Source of the DNA: Lysobacterales bacterium UBA2790 | GTDB lineage: Bacteria; Pseudomonadota; Gammaproteobacteria; Xanthomonadales; Xanthomonadaceae | Assembly (NCBI GenBank): GCA_002352135.1 | Contig: DEHW01000224.1 | Location: 11,921 to 34,596, forward strand | Direction: 5' to 3' | DNA length: 22,676 nt | The notes under the pieces: model-generated | What the model was told of the DNA's origin: nothing | The model's database searches: none | What the model saw: only the letters and a program-made list of their open reading frames with translations | Part shown: in pieces, positions 15,887-22,676 of the stretch | How the letters are laid out: the number at the start of each line of letters is the position of its first letter | Numbering within the stretch: the first letter of the stretch is position 1 | Made by a program: the position numbers and the translations under genes

Positions 15887-18400
15887 ATGAACAACCAATC
15901 GACAAACCGCGCCAGTCACGCCCCTTGGTGGCAACGCCTGCTCGGTCGCTGGATGCGACCGTGGGTCACGCTGCGCCAGCAACTGCCCTTGCCCGAGCAC
16001 CGCCAGATCCAGCTCGATCAACCGGTGTGCTATGTACTGGAGCGATACGGCGTTTCGAACACGCTGATCCTCAATCGCGCCTGCGAAGAAGCCGGGTTGC
16101 CCGCGCCCTGGGTGGTACTGGCGCCCAACGACCTGCTCGGAAATGGTCGCGCGATGCTGGCCCTGTCGCGACGCCATGGCACCTTTCGCGAGCGCCCGCG
16201 CAATCGCACCCATTCAGTTGGCATCGCGCGCCTGATCGCCGCCGCCGAAGCCGATCCCGAACTCGACGTGCAGATTGTCCCGGTCTCGATCTTCGTTGGC
16301 CGTGCACCGAACCGGCAAAGTGGCTGGTTTCGCGTGTTGTTCTCGGAAAACTGGGCGATGGTCGGTCGGTTCCGGCGCCTGCTGTCGGTGCTGTTGAACG
16401 GCCGCGACACGCAGATCCAGTTCGCCTCGCCGGTGTCGCTGCGGGAAGTCGTCGCCGAGGGCCTGCCCACCGAACGCGCCGTGCGCAAACTGTCGCGTGT
16501 GCTGCGCGCGCATTTCCGTCGTATTCGTACCGCCATCATCGGCCCGGATCTGTCGCATCGACGCACACTGGTCGACAGCGTCATCGCGGCACCGACCGTG
16601 CAGAGTGCGATCAACGATCTCGCACGCAAGGAAAAGCTCAGCGTGGCACAAGCCACCGGTCGGGCTCGCGGCTACGCGGTGGAGATCGCCGCGGACTATT
16701 CCCACCCCGCGGTTCGTTCCGCGTCGTTCATGCTGACCTGGGTGTGGAACAAGCTGTACAACGGCGTCAACGTGCATCACTTCGATTCACTGAAGCAGGT
16801 CGCTCCAGGGCACGAAGTCATCTACGTGCCCAGCCATCGCAGTCATATCGACTATCTGCTGCTGTCGTATCTGCTCTACGTCAACGGCATCGTGCCACCG
16901 CACATCGCTGCGGGTGTCAACCTGAACCTTCCGGTGGTCGGACCGATCCTGCGTCGCGGCGGCGCGTTTTTCCTGCGTCGCAGTTTCAAATCCAACGCGC
17001 TGTATTCGGCAGTGTTCAGCGAGTACGTGGCGCGCCTGATCAGCCAGGGTGTGTCCATCGAGTACTTCATCGAAGGCGGTCGCTCACGCACCGGACGACT
17101 GCTCGAACCGAAAGCCGGCATGTTGTCGATGACCTTGCGTGCCTTCCTGCGTCAGCCGCGCACACCGGTCGTTTTTCAGCCCGTCTACATCGGCTACGAA
17201 CAAGTGATGGAGGGCAAGAGCTATCTGGCCGAACTCTCCGGCGCACCCAAGAAAAAAGAGTCGCTGCTGGGCCTGCTCGGCGCGTTCCGCAAACTGCGGC
17301 ACAACTACGGCAAGGTCGCGGTCAATTTCGGACAGCCGATTTTTCTGCAGCAACTGCTCGACCGGCACGATCCCGACTGGCGTCGATTCGAAACCCAGCT
17401 CGACGAGAAACCCACCTGGATCAATGCGGCCGTCGACGAGCTTGCGGTAAGCATCCAGCGCGCCATCAATCAGGCCGCCGATGTCAATCCGATCAATCTG
17501 CTGGCGCTGTGTCTGCTCTCCACACCCAAGCACGCCATGGCGGAATGCGATCTGCGTGCCAGTCTGGATCTGATGAAGTCGTTGATGGAAGCGCTGCCCT
17601 ACTCGGGACGCGTCACCGTCACGCCGCTCAGTCCTGCCGAGATCATCGCGCATGGCGAACAGGCCGGTGTGCTGGTGCGGACGGAGCATCCACTGGGCGA
17701 TGTGCTCGGCTATAGCAGTGAACAGGCGGTGCTGCAGAGCTACTACCGTAACAACGTCGTGCATCTGTTCGCCGCTGCATCATGGGTGGCATGCTGTTTC
17801 CAAAACAACCGGCGCCTCAGTCGTGCCGCGGTCGAAAAGCTCGGTCGCGGCCTGTATCCCTTCGTACAGTCGGAACTGTTTCTGCCTTGGGACGCGGACG
17901 AATTTGCCGCGCGCATCCAGGCCACCATCGAACTGCTTATTCAGCGCGGCCTGTTCACCTTCGATGCGGAAACGGGGATGCTGCAGCGCGGCCCGGGCCA
18001 AACCGATGAAGTGTTCCAGCTGCGGGTGATCGCACACAGCCTGCAACAGGCCTTTGAGCGCTACTACATCGCCATCGCCATCCTGGTGAAGAATGGCAGT
18101 GGTGTGCTGGGCAGCGGCGAACTGGAAAACCTCTGCCAGCTCACAGCACAGCGTCTGTCACTGCTGTATTCGCAGGCGGCGCCCGAGTTCTTCGACCGCA
18201 GCCTGTTCCGTGGCTTCATCGGCAAGCTGCGTCAGCTGGGCATCGTGCGGCTGGATGCCAACAGCAAGCTCGCGTTTGACGAAGCGCTGGAGAGTTGGGC
18301 CAAGGATGCACGCCTGATCCTGTCGCGCGAACTGCGTCACTCGATCCTCAAAATCAGCCCGGAAATTGCCGGTGCTGTCGCCAGCGATCCTGCCACCTGA
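15887..18400 (+). CDS. plsB: Glycerol-3-phosphate 1-O-acyltransferase
   Basis: PlsB is an inner-membrane-associated enzyme that acylates glycerol-3-phosphate at position 1 with acyl-CoA or acyl-ACP, the first step of phospholipid synthesis. The 837 residues are a little longer than E. coli PlsB (807). Acyltransferase block I is PSHRSHIDYLLLSYLL with His317 and Asp322 forming HX4D. The following blocks are GGAFFLRRSFKSN, IEGGRSRTGRLLEPKAGM and PVVFQPVYIGYEQVMEGKSY. The long N- and C-terminal helical regions typical of PlsB are both present. I chose the ATG at 15887 because it sits 6 bases after a good -10 hexamer; the in-frame ATG at 15836 lies just after a terminator hairpin and has no ribosome binding site. 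It is monocistronic and convergent with the transporter gene, 18 bases apart. Confidence 0.97.
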   Translation: MNNQSTNRASHAPWWQRLLGRWMRPWVTLRQQLPLPEHRQIQLDQPVCYVLERYGVSNTLILNRACEEAGLPAPWVVLAPNDLLGNGRAMLALSRRHGTFRERPRNRTHSVGIARLIAAAEADPELDVQIVPVSIFVGRAPNRQSGWFRVLFSENWAMVGRFRRLLSVLLNGRDTQIQFASPVSLREVVAEGLPTERAVRKLSRVLRAHFRRIRTAIIGPDLSHRRTLVDSVIAAPTVQSAINDLARKEKLSVAQATGRARGYAVEIAADYSHPAVRSASFMLTWVWNKLYNGVNVHHFDSLKQVAPGHEVIYVPSHRSHIDYLLLSYLLYVNGIVPPHIAAGVNLNLPVVGPILRRGGAFFLRRSFKSNALYSAVFSEYVARLISQGVSIEYFIEGGRSRTGRLLEPKAGMLSMTLRAFLRQPRTPVVFQPVYIGYEQVMEGKSYLAELSGAPKKKESLLGLLGAFRKLRHNYGKVAVNFGQPIFLQQLLDRHDPDWRRFETQLDEKPTWINAAVDELAVSIQRAINQAADVNPINLLALCLLSTPKHAMAECDLRASLDLMKSLMEALPYSGRVTVTPLSPAEIIAHGEQAGVLVRTEHPLGDVLGYSSEQAVLQSYYRNNVVHLFAAASWVACCFQNNRRLSRAAVEKLGRGLYPFVQSELFLPWDADEFAARIQATIELLIQRGLFTFDAETGMLQRGPGQTDEVFQLRVIAHSLQQAFERYYIAIAILVKNGSGVLGSGELENLCQLTAQRLSLLYSQAAPEFFDRSLFRGFIGKLRQLGIVRLDANSKLAFDEALESWAKDARLILSRELRHSILKISPEIAGAVASDPAT

Positions 18401-18418
18401 GCCACGCGCCAAGCTCTT

Positions 18419-19507
18419 TCAGGGCTTGGCGCCATTCAAACGTGGCAACGAGGTCAAAGCCCCTTTTGGACCATCGATCAGGCGGTCGGCGATGCCGCCG
18501 CCAAGCCACATGCCGATCAGTGCCACCCACGCGGTCAGCGCAAATACCGAGCCACCGGTGATGCCTGCGCCCACCGCGCAGCCTCCGGCCATCATCGAGC
18601 CGAAACCCATCAACACCGCACCGATCACATAGCGCGGCACGCTGTAACCGGGACCGAAGGTCTCGACATGCCATTCCTTGCCGACCAGCGCTCCGATCAG
18701 CGAACCGAGAAACACTCCGGGCAACAGCCCCAAGGCAAAGGTCCATGGACCATCGGGCTCGATCAGCACGCGCATCAGCCAGTCAGACGATGGGCCACTG
18801 AAGGTGATGCCTTGAATCTGCACCGGCTCGAACGAGTTGTTCATGACGTTGTAGGTCGCCCACCAAGCCAGCGCGACCATCAATCCGGCACCGATGCCGC
18901 TGGCCCACTGCCAGACGCTACCGACCGCGCGATAGGCATAGAACAGCGCCGCGATGCCCCAGATCAGCCCGAAGGCCAAACCGCCCCAATGACCGACGCC
19001 CAGCAAGGCAAGGACATCGCGTGAACCGGCTTCCACTGTCCACCATCCGGCAATCGTTTCGCGCAAGGGCACCAGCACACCCTGACTGGCTGCCTGCGCC
19101 GCAACCGAAAACACCAAGCCAGCCAGCAAGGCACGCAGATTCCCATTGGCCGACAGAATCAACAGCCGACTGGCGCAGCCACGCGTCAGCACCATGCCGA
19201 TGCCGAACATCAGTCCACCCACCAGTGCACCCGACAGACTGCCCCGCGACGACAACTGGCGGGCGGTACTGACGTCCAGCCAGTCAAGCAGGATCATTGC
19301 TTGAATCGCCACCACCGCACTGGCAAATGACAAGAGCCACACCGCCAGCTTGTCGCCGAAATGCCCGTGCCAGAAGGCGACGACCGCTCCGCGCAAACAG
19401 AAGCGCGAGCGTTGCCCGAAGAATCCAAACCCCAAACCGACGATGGCACCGGTCATCGCCAGCACAGCCGGTTCACCCCAACGATCAATCCAGGCAGTCC
19501 AGTCCAT
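18419..19507 (-). CDS. YeeE/YedE family transporter, thiosulfate-uptake (TsuA) type
   Basis: The 362-residue protein is almost entirely hydrophobic helices and sits in the inner membrane. It matches the YeeE/YedE (sulphur transport) family, whose characterised member TsuA moves thiosulfate through a pore lined by cysteines. Three conserved Cys are visible: Cys37 in RSRFCLRG, Cys111 in LTRGCASR and Cys310 in MAGGCAVGAGITGGS. The first and second halves carry related Gly-rich motifs, as expected from an internal duplication. GAGG-like GAGGTGACAG ends at the ATG, with the core 6 bases away. No TusA-like (YeeD) partner is adjacent in the window. It is divergent from nrdA; its promoter must lie between 19508 and about 19630. 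The exact substrate (thiosulfate or another sulphur or selenium species) is inference. Confidence 0.9.
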   Translation of the reverse strand: MDWTAWIDRWGEPAVLAMTGAIVGLGFGFFGQRSRFCLRGAVVAFWHGHFGDKLAVWLLSFASAVVAIQAMILLDWLDVSTARQLSSRGSLSGALVGGLMFGIGMVLTRGCASRLLILSANGNLRALLAGLVFSVAAQAASQGVLVPLRETIAGWWTVEAGSRDVLALLGVGHWGGLAFGLIWGIAALFYAYRAVGSVWQWASGIGAGLMVALAWWATYNVMNNSFEPVQIQGITFSGPSSDWLMRVLIEPDGPWTFALGLLPGVFLGSLIGALVGKEWHVETFGPGYSVPRYVIGAVLMGFGSMMAGGCAVGAGITGGSVFALTAWVALIGMWLGGGIADRLIDGPKGALTSLPRLNGAKP

Positions 19508-19627
19508 CTGTCACCTCGGTGTCATGCGTCTGGCTATTCCAGCACGCGGCGTGCCAGCGGCTTTGATTGCGCGCAATTGCGGACCCAGTCACGAGATTCG
19601 CAAGCCAACTCACGCGACCAGGCACTG

Positions 19628-19643
19628 GTCCAACATATTGGAT
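19628..19643 (+). promoter_or_regulatory. Candidate NrdR box 1 (distal)
   Basis: GTCCAACATATTGGAT contains the palindrome TCCAACATATTGGA and matches 9 of 10 positions of the central core of the published NrdR consensus (acaCwAtATaTwGtgt), with weaker outer positions. Its centre is exactly 32 bp from that of the second box, the three-helical-turn spacing typical of NrdR sites. It ends where the -35 hexamer begins. Confidence 0.75.
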
Positions 19644-19671
19644 TGACCATAAACGGAAACCACAATATCTT
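19643..19671 (+). promoter_or_regulatory. nrdA promoter (sigma70 type)
   Basis: TTGACC (19643-19648, 5 of 6 consensus) and TATCTT (19666-19671, 4 of 6) are separated by the optimal 17 bases. The predicted start is near 19677-19679, which coincides with the first bases of the riboswitch P1 stem. The -10 lies inside NrdR box 2 and the -35 touches box 1, so NrdR binding would occlude RNA polymerase. Confidence 0.7.
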
Positions 19672-19675
19672 GTGG
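19660..19675 (+). promoter_or_regulatory. Candidate NrdR box 2 (proximal)
   Basis: CCACAATATCTTGTGG matches 14 of 16 positions of the NrdR consensus and is the core of a longer perfect inverted repeat (AACCACAA, TATC, TTGTGGTT, 19658-19677). It overlaps the -10 of the nrdA promoter. The nrdR gene is at 12539-13066. Confidence 0.85.
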
Positions 19676-19676
19676 T

Positions 19677-19910
19677 TGTCGGTGTTTCTGGCGCCCGCCA
19701 GAAACCGAAGAGGGAAGCCGGTGTGAATCCGGCGCTGCCCCGCAGCGGTCAGCGGAAACGAACCCATCATTGGCACTGGGCCTTGGCCCGGGAAGCGATG
19801 GGCTAGGCGAAGTGCGAAACATGGCTGTCGCTCGCAGGCTGCTTTCCAACAGCCCACCTGCAACAGGCCGTCCCGCACTTCACGTCCGCAAGCCCGAAGA
19901 CCTGCCGACA
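19677..19910 (+). ncRNA. Cobalamin (B12) riboswitch upstream of nrdA
   Basis: The core GGGAAGCCGGTG, then AATCCGGC, then CTGCCCCGCAGCGGT (19712-19749) and the B12 box GAAGACCTGCC (19896-19906) are the defining conserved blocks. P1 pairs TGTCGG (19677-19682) with CCGACA (19905-19910). P2 is a 9-bp hairpin (GTTTCTGGC, loop GCCC, GCCAGAAAC, 19684-19705). An 8-bp stem, GAAGTGCG (19809-19816) with CGCACTTC (19874-19881), closes a peripheral arm that itself contains a GCAGGCTG/CAGCC hairpin. Adenosylcobalamin-type ligands normally switch such RNAs off. The only gene downstream in the same direction is nrdA, with a 256-base leader in between. Confidence 0.95.
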
Positions 19911-19950
19911 GACCGCGCTCATGCACACCGCGCGGTTACCGGCCATTCGG

Positions 19951-19966
19951 GTCTTCGCGGGAAGAC
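19951..19966 (+). other. Leader hairpin A between riboswitch and nrdA
   Basis: GTCTTC and GAAGAC pair around the loop GCGG. The apical 12 bases CTTCGCGGGAAG recur exactly at 20119-20130 in a second hairpin close to the start codon. The purpose is unknown. Confidence 0.4.
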
Positions 19967-19982
19967 GGTCGGAAATCCGCTG

Positions 19983-20004
19983 CGCCCCACGGCGTGGCGT
20001 TTTT
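19983..20004 (+). terminator. Possible riboswitch-linked attenuator
   Basis: A short GC stem (CGCC with GGCG, plus a C-G pair in the loop) is followed directly by five U residues (20000-20004), about 75 bases after the riboswitch. A competing 6-bp pairing, CACGGC (19988-19993) with GCCGTG (20007-20012), would disrupt it. This could be the expression platform, but the stem is short and the pairing is inference. Confidence 0.3.
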
Positions 20005-20111
20005 CTGCCGTGCTCACGTCGAGGATTCCGCAACGCCCGAGGGGGCGTGGTCGTGCCGCCTGCGCGTCCGCCTGTCGCCGACGCCCTGTGTCACGTCCGC
20101 GCGCGCTCGTA

Positions 20112-20137
20112 TCGACGGCTTCGCGGGAAGCCATCGA
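20112..20137 (+). other. Leader hairpin B near the nrdA ribosome binding site
   Basis: An 11-bp stem with one mismatch (TCGACGGCTTC with GAAGCCATCGA) carries the same GCGG loop and flanks as hairpin A. It ends 15 bases before the AGGAG site (20153-20157) of nrdA, so it could influence ribosome loading. Confidence 0.4.
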
Positions 20138-20166
20138 GCCTGTGCCTGACGCAGGAGTTGATCGCA

Positions 20167-22599
20167 ATGTCTTCCGTTGAATCCCTCAGCCGCACCGCCG
20201 TGACGGCCGCATCGCCCTCGATGGCCGAGTCGCATGCGTCCTTGCAGCTCACCCCACCCTATGCACCCGCCGCCATGAGCGTGACCAAACGCAATGGCCG
20301 ACGCGAGCCGGTAGACCTCAACAAAATCGTGCGCGCGGTGCAGCGCTGCAGCGACGGTCTGTACGCCGTGGACCCGATGCGCGTCGCCACCCGCACGATC
20401 TCCGGTTTGTACGACGGGGCCAGCACCCGCGAACTGGATGAACTGTCGATCCGCACGGCGGCACTGTTGACGGCAGAAGAACCCGAATACAGCCGACTGG
20501 CCGCTCGTTTGTTGGCGGCCTACATCGACAAGGAAGTCAGCGGCCAGGAGATTCATGCGTTCTCGCAATCGATCAGCCGAGGCCACGAACTCGGCCTCAT
20601 CAACACGCGCCTGCTCGGCTTCGTGCAAACCCATGCGCGCAAGCTCAACGCCGCGCTGAACGGTGCCTTTGACCGACACTTCGATTACTTCGGCCTGCGC
20701 ACCGTGTACGACCGCTACCTGCTGCGTCACCCGCACTCACGCAAGGTGATCGAAACGCCGCAGCAGTTTTTCCTGCGCATCGCCTGTGCGCTCAGCACGG
20801 ATGTCGCCGAAGCGCTGGCGCTGTACCAACGACTCGGCCATCTCGACTACATGCCCAGCTCGCCGACGCTGTTCAATGCAGGCACCACCCACGAGCAACT
20901 GTCGAGTTGCTTTCTGCTCGACTCGCCACAGGATTCGCTGCAGTCGATCTACCAACGCTATGGCGACATTGCCCAGCTCAGCAAATTCAGTGGTGGCATC
21001 GGTGTGTCGTGGACCCGCGTACGCTCGCGTGGCTCGCTGATCCGCTCGACCAATGGTCACAGCAACGGCATCGTGCCTTGGCTGAAGACGCTCGACTCCT
21101 CGGTGGCCGCCGTCAATCAGGGCGGCAAGCGCAAAGGCGCGGCCTGCGTCTATCTGGAAACCTGGCACGCCGACATCGAGGACTTTCTGGAGTTGCGCGA
21201 CAACACCGGCGATGAATCGCGGCGCACCCACAACCTCAACCTGGCCAACTGGGTGCCCGACCTGTTCATGCAGCGCGTCGAAGCCGACCAGGACTGGTCG
21301 TTGTTCGATCCGCGAGTCGTACCCGAGCTGACCGACCTGTACGGCAGCGACTTCGAGCACGCCTATCGACAGGCCGAAGCGCAGGGCAAGGCCAGCAAGA
21401 CCGTCCCGGCGCGCAAGCTCTACGCGCGCATGCTGCGCACGCTGGCCGAAACCGGCAACGGCTGGATGACCTTCAAGGATCATTGCAACCGCAGCAGCAA
21501 CCAGACCGCCAAGCCCGGAAACGTCATCCATCTGTCGAACCTCTGCACTGAGATTCTGGAGGTCACCTCCGATGGCGAAACCGCCGTCTGCAATCTGGGC
21601 TCGATCAATCTCGTGCACCACCTCGATAGCGAGGCCGATCAGGGCCGCAGCGAGTTTGATTTCGGCAAATTGGCCGAAACCGTGCGGCTCGCCGTGCGCC
21701 AGCTTGATCGCGTCATCGACCTCAACTTCTACCCCATCGACAGCGCACGCCGCGGCAATTTGCGCTGGCGTCCGGTCGGCCTGGGCTGCATGGGCTTGCA
21801 GGACGTGCTGTTCCGCCTGCGTCTGCCCTTCGACAGCGACGCGGCGCGAGATCTGTCCAAGCGCATCGCCGAAGAAATCTATTTCCACGCGCTGCAAGCG
21901 TCCTGTGAACTGGCCGAGGAACTCGGCGCCCACGCCGCCTTTGCCGACACCCGCGCGGCACGTGGCGAACTGCAGTTCGATGCCTGGGGCGTGGTCCCAG
22001 AAAACGCCGCACGCTGGGATGCACTGCGGCACCGCATCCAGCGGCACGGCTTGCGCAACTCGCTGCTGATTGCCATCGCCCCAACCGCAACGATTGCCTC
22101 GATATGCGGCTGCTACGAGTGCATCGAGCCGCAGGTCAGCAATCTGTTCAAACGCGAAACACTCTCCGGCGACTTCCTGCAGGTCAATCGCCATCTGGTG
22201 CAGGAGCTCAAGCAGCTCGGTCTGTGGACGGCGGAGATCCGCGACGCCATCAAACTCGCCGATGGCTCCATCCAAGGCATCGACGCGATTCCCGCCAACC
22301 TGCGGAAGATCTATCGCACCGCGTGGGAATTGCCGATGCGCGCACTGCTGGACATGGCCGCTGATCGGGGTGCCTTCATCGACCAATCGGCCTCGCTCAA
22401 TCTGTTCATGGAAAGCCCCAGCATCGGCGCGCTGTCGTCGATGTACATGTACGCCTGGAAACGTGGCATCAAGACCACCTACTACCTGCGTTCTCGACCG
22501 GCAACCCGGATCACCAAGACCACGGTGAACGCCTACACACCCGCCGAGGCGATGAGCTGTTCACTGGAAAATCCGGATTCCTGCGAGGCTTGCCAGTGA
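20167..22599 (+). CDS. nrdA: Ribonucleoside-diphosphate reductase, class I alpha subunit
   Basis: NrdA is the catalytic subunit that reduces ribonucleotides to deoxyribonucleotides, using a radical generated by the beta subunit NrdB. The start at 20167 has AGGAG 9 bases upstream and gives 810 residues. About 37 extra N-terminal residues precede an ATP-cone (38-128, SVTKRNGRREPVDLNKIVRA), the allosteric activity site that responds to ATP and dATP. Catalytic residues are visible: Cys248 (SSCFLL), Asn458-Cys460-Glu462 (SNLCTEI) and Cys475 (AVCNLGSIN). Tyr772-Tyr773 (KTTYYLRSRP) is the radical-transfer pair of class I enzymes, and Cys806/Cys809 at the tail take electrons from thioredoxin or glutaredoxin. 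It is therefore B12-independent, although a B12 riboswitch precedes it. nrdB is not within the last 77 bases and presumably lies beyond the window. Confidence 0.96.
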   Translation: MSSVESLSRTAVTAASPSMAESHASLQLTPPYAPAAMSVTKRNGRREPVDLNKIVRAVQRCSDGLYAVDPMRVATRTISGLYDGASTRELDELSIRTAALLTAEEPEYSRLAARLLAAYIDKEVSGQEIHAFSQSISRGHELGLINTRLLGFVQTHARKLNAALNGAFDRHFDYFGLRTVYDRYLLRHPHSRKVIETPQQFFLRIACALSTDVAEALALYQRLGHLDYMPSSPTLFNAGTTHEQLSSCFLLDSPQDSLQSIYQRYGDIAQLSKFSGGIGVSWTRVRSRGSLIRSTNGHSNGIVPWLKTLDSSVAAVNQGGKRKGAACVYLETWHADIEDFLELRDNTGDESRRTHNLNLANWVPDLFMQRVEADQDWSLFDPRVVPELTDLYGSDFEHAYRQAEAQGKASKTVPARKLYARMLRTLAETGNGWMTFKDHCNRSSNQTAKPGNVIHLSNLCTEILEVTSDGETAVCNLGSINLVHHLDSEADQGRSEFDFGKLAETVRLAVRQLDRVIDLNFYPIDSARRGNLRWRPVGLGCMGLQDVLFRLRLPFDSDAARDLSKRIAEEIYFHALQASCELAEELGAHAAFADTRAARGELQFDAWGVVPENAARWDALRHRIQRHGLRNSLLIAIAPTATIASICGCYECIEPQVSNLFKRETLSGDFLQVNRHLVQELKQLGLWTAEIRDAIKLADGSIQGIDAIPANLRKIYRTAWELPMRALLDMAADRGAFIDQSASLNLFMESPSIGALSSMYMYAWKRGIKTTYYLRSRPATRITKTTVNAYTPAEAMSCSLENPDSCEACQ

Positions 22600-22676
22600 A
22601 AAGCGCGTGCGCAGCGATGAGGCGAACCATCGCGCGGCCTACCAGTGATAGCGCACACGTCATACCCGCGAACGCG

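Noticed and set aside
15830..16038. A 12-base direct repeat, TGTGCTATGTAC, after the terminator and inside plsB.
   Set aside because: It is a single short repeat, one copy inside coding sequence, with no duplication signature; chance is the best explanation.
15925..17715. A 596-codon open frame overlapping plsB on the same strand.
   Set aside because: It is Arg/Ala/Ser-rich with no recognisable motif, as expected of an out-of-frame shadow of a GC-rich gene; the plsB frame has all family motifs.
19921..20166. An in-frame ATG at 19921 that would extend NrdA by 82 residues.
   Set aside because: The added residues are Arg/Pro-rich, start immediately after the riboswitch and have no ribosome binding site, whereas ATG 20167 has AGGAG.
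20737..22386. A 549-codon minus-strand open frame opposite nrdA.
   Set aside because: It is a shadow of nrdA in GC-rich DNA with no domain I can recognise, while nrdA has every catalytic motif intact.
20167..22599. Calling this gene nrdJ (class II, B12-dependent) because of the B12 riboswitch.
   Set aside because: The tandem tyrosines of the class I radical path and the NrdA-type C-terminal Cys pair are present, so the riboswitch should not decide the enzyme class.

Overview
This is a GC-rich chromosomal window, mostly core housekeeping genes, from what looks like a gammaproteobacterium of the Xanthomonadales/Lysobacterales type. That placement rests on inference: an ACT-tailed TyrA without a chorismate mutase domain, a short TrhO, PlsB of the gammaproteobacterial kind, a glyA-nrdR-(GNAT)-ribD cluster, and a secreted cyclophilin carrying an extra C-terminal beta-type domain of a kind I associate with this group. 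I see no insertion sequence, prophage, CRISPR array, tRNA or rRNA.

Layout. At 1-725 (minus) is the N-terminal part of an RND-type efflux adaptor lipoprotein cut by the window edge. At 988-1950 is an exported cyclophilin with an added C-terminal domain, convergent with an exported lipase-like hydrolase (2014-2715, minus); a perfect 12-bp hairpin lies between them. A class I fructose-bisphosphate aldolase follows (2917-3921). After a 500-base gap comes a CPBP membrane protease (4422-5420). At 5694-8153 (minus) is a chemoreceptor with a dCACHE sensor and an unusual run of five HAMP-like repeats, ending in a 14-bp hairpin. A small uncertain gene (8355-8618) faces the trhO-tyrA operon (10546-8673, minus). 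A secreted unknown protein (10599-11135) precedes glyA-nrdR-GNAT-ribD (11204-14658). An acidic lipoprotein (14787-15749) and plsB (15887-18400) follow. A thiosulfate-uptake-type YeeE/YedE transporter (18419-19507, minus) is divergent from nrdA (20167-22599).

The most informative part is the nrdA control region (19628-20169). Two NrdR-box-like palindromes with centres 32 bp apart flank and overlap a sigma70-type promoter (TTGACC, 17 bp, TATCTT). The predicted transcript then starts almost exactly at the 5' end of a full cobalamin riboswitch (19677-19910). NrdA carries the class I hallmarks (tandem tyrosines Y772-Y773 and a C-terminal Cys pair), so it is a B12-independent enzyme controlled by a B12 sensor. 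The simplest reading is that the cell also has a B12-dependent class II reductase and shuts down the class I enzyme when B12 is available, with nucleotide-sensing by NrdR layered on top. The nrdR gene itself is in this window at 12539-13066. Riboswitch control of class I nrd genes is known from Streptomyces and from comparative genomics; stacking it directly behind tandem NrdR boxes is the part most worth following up.
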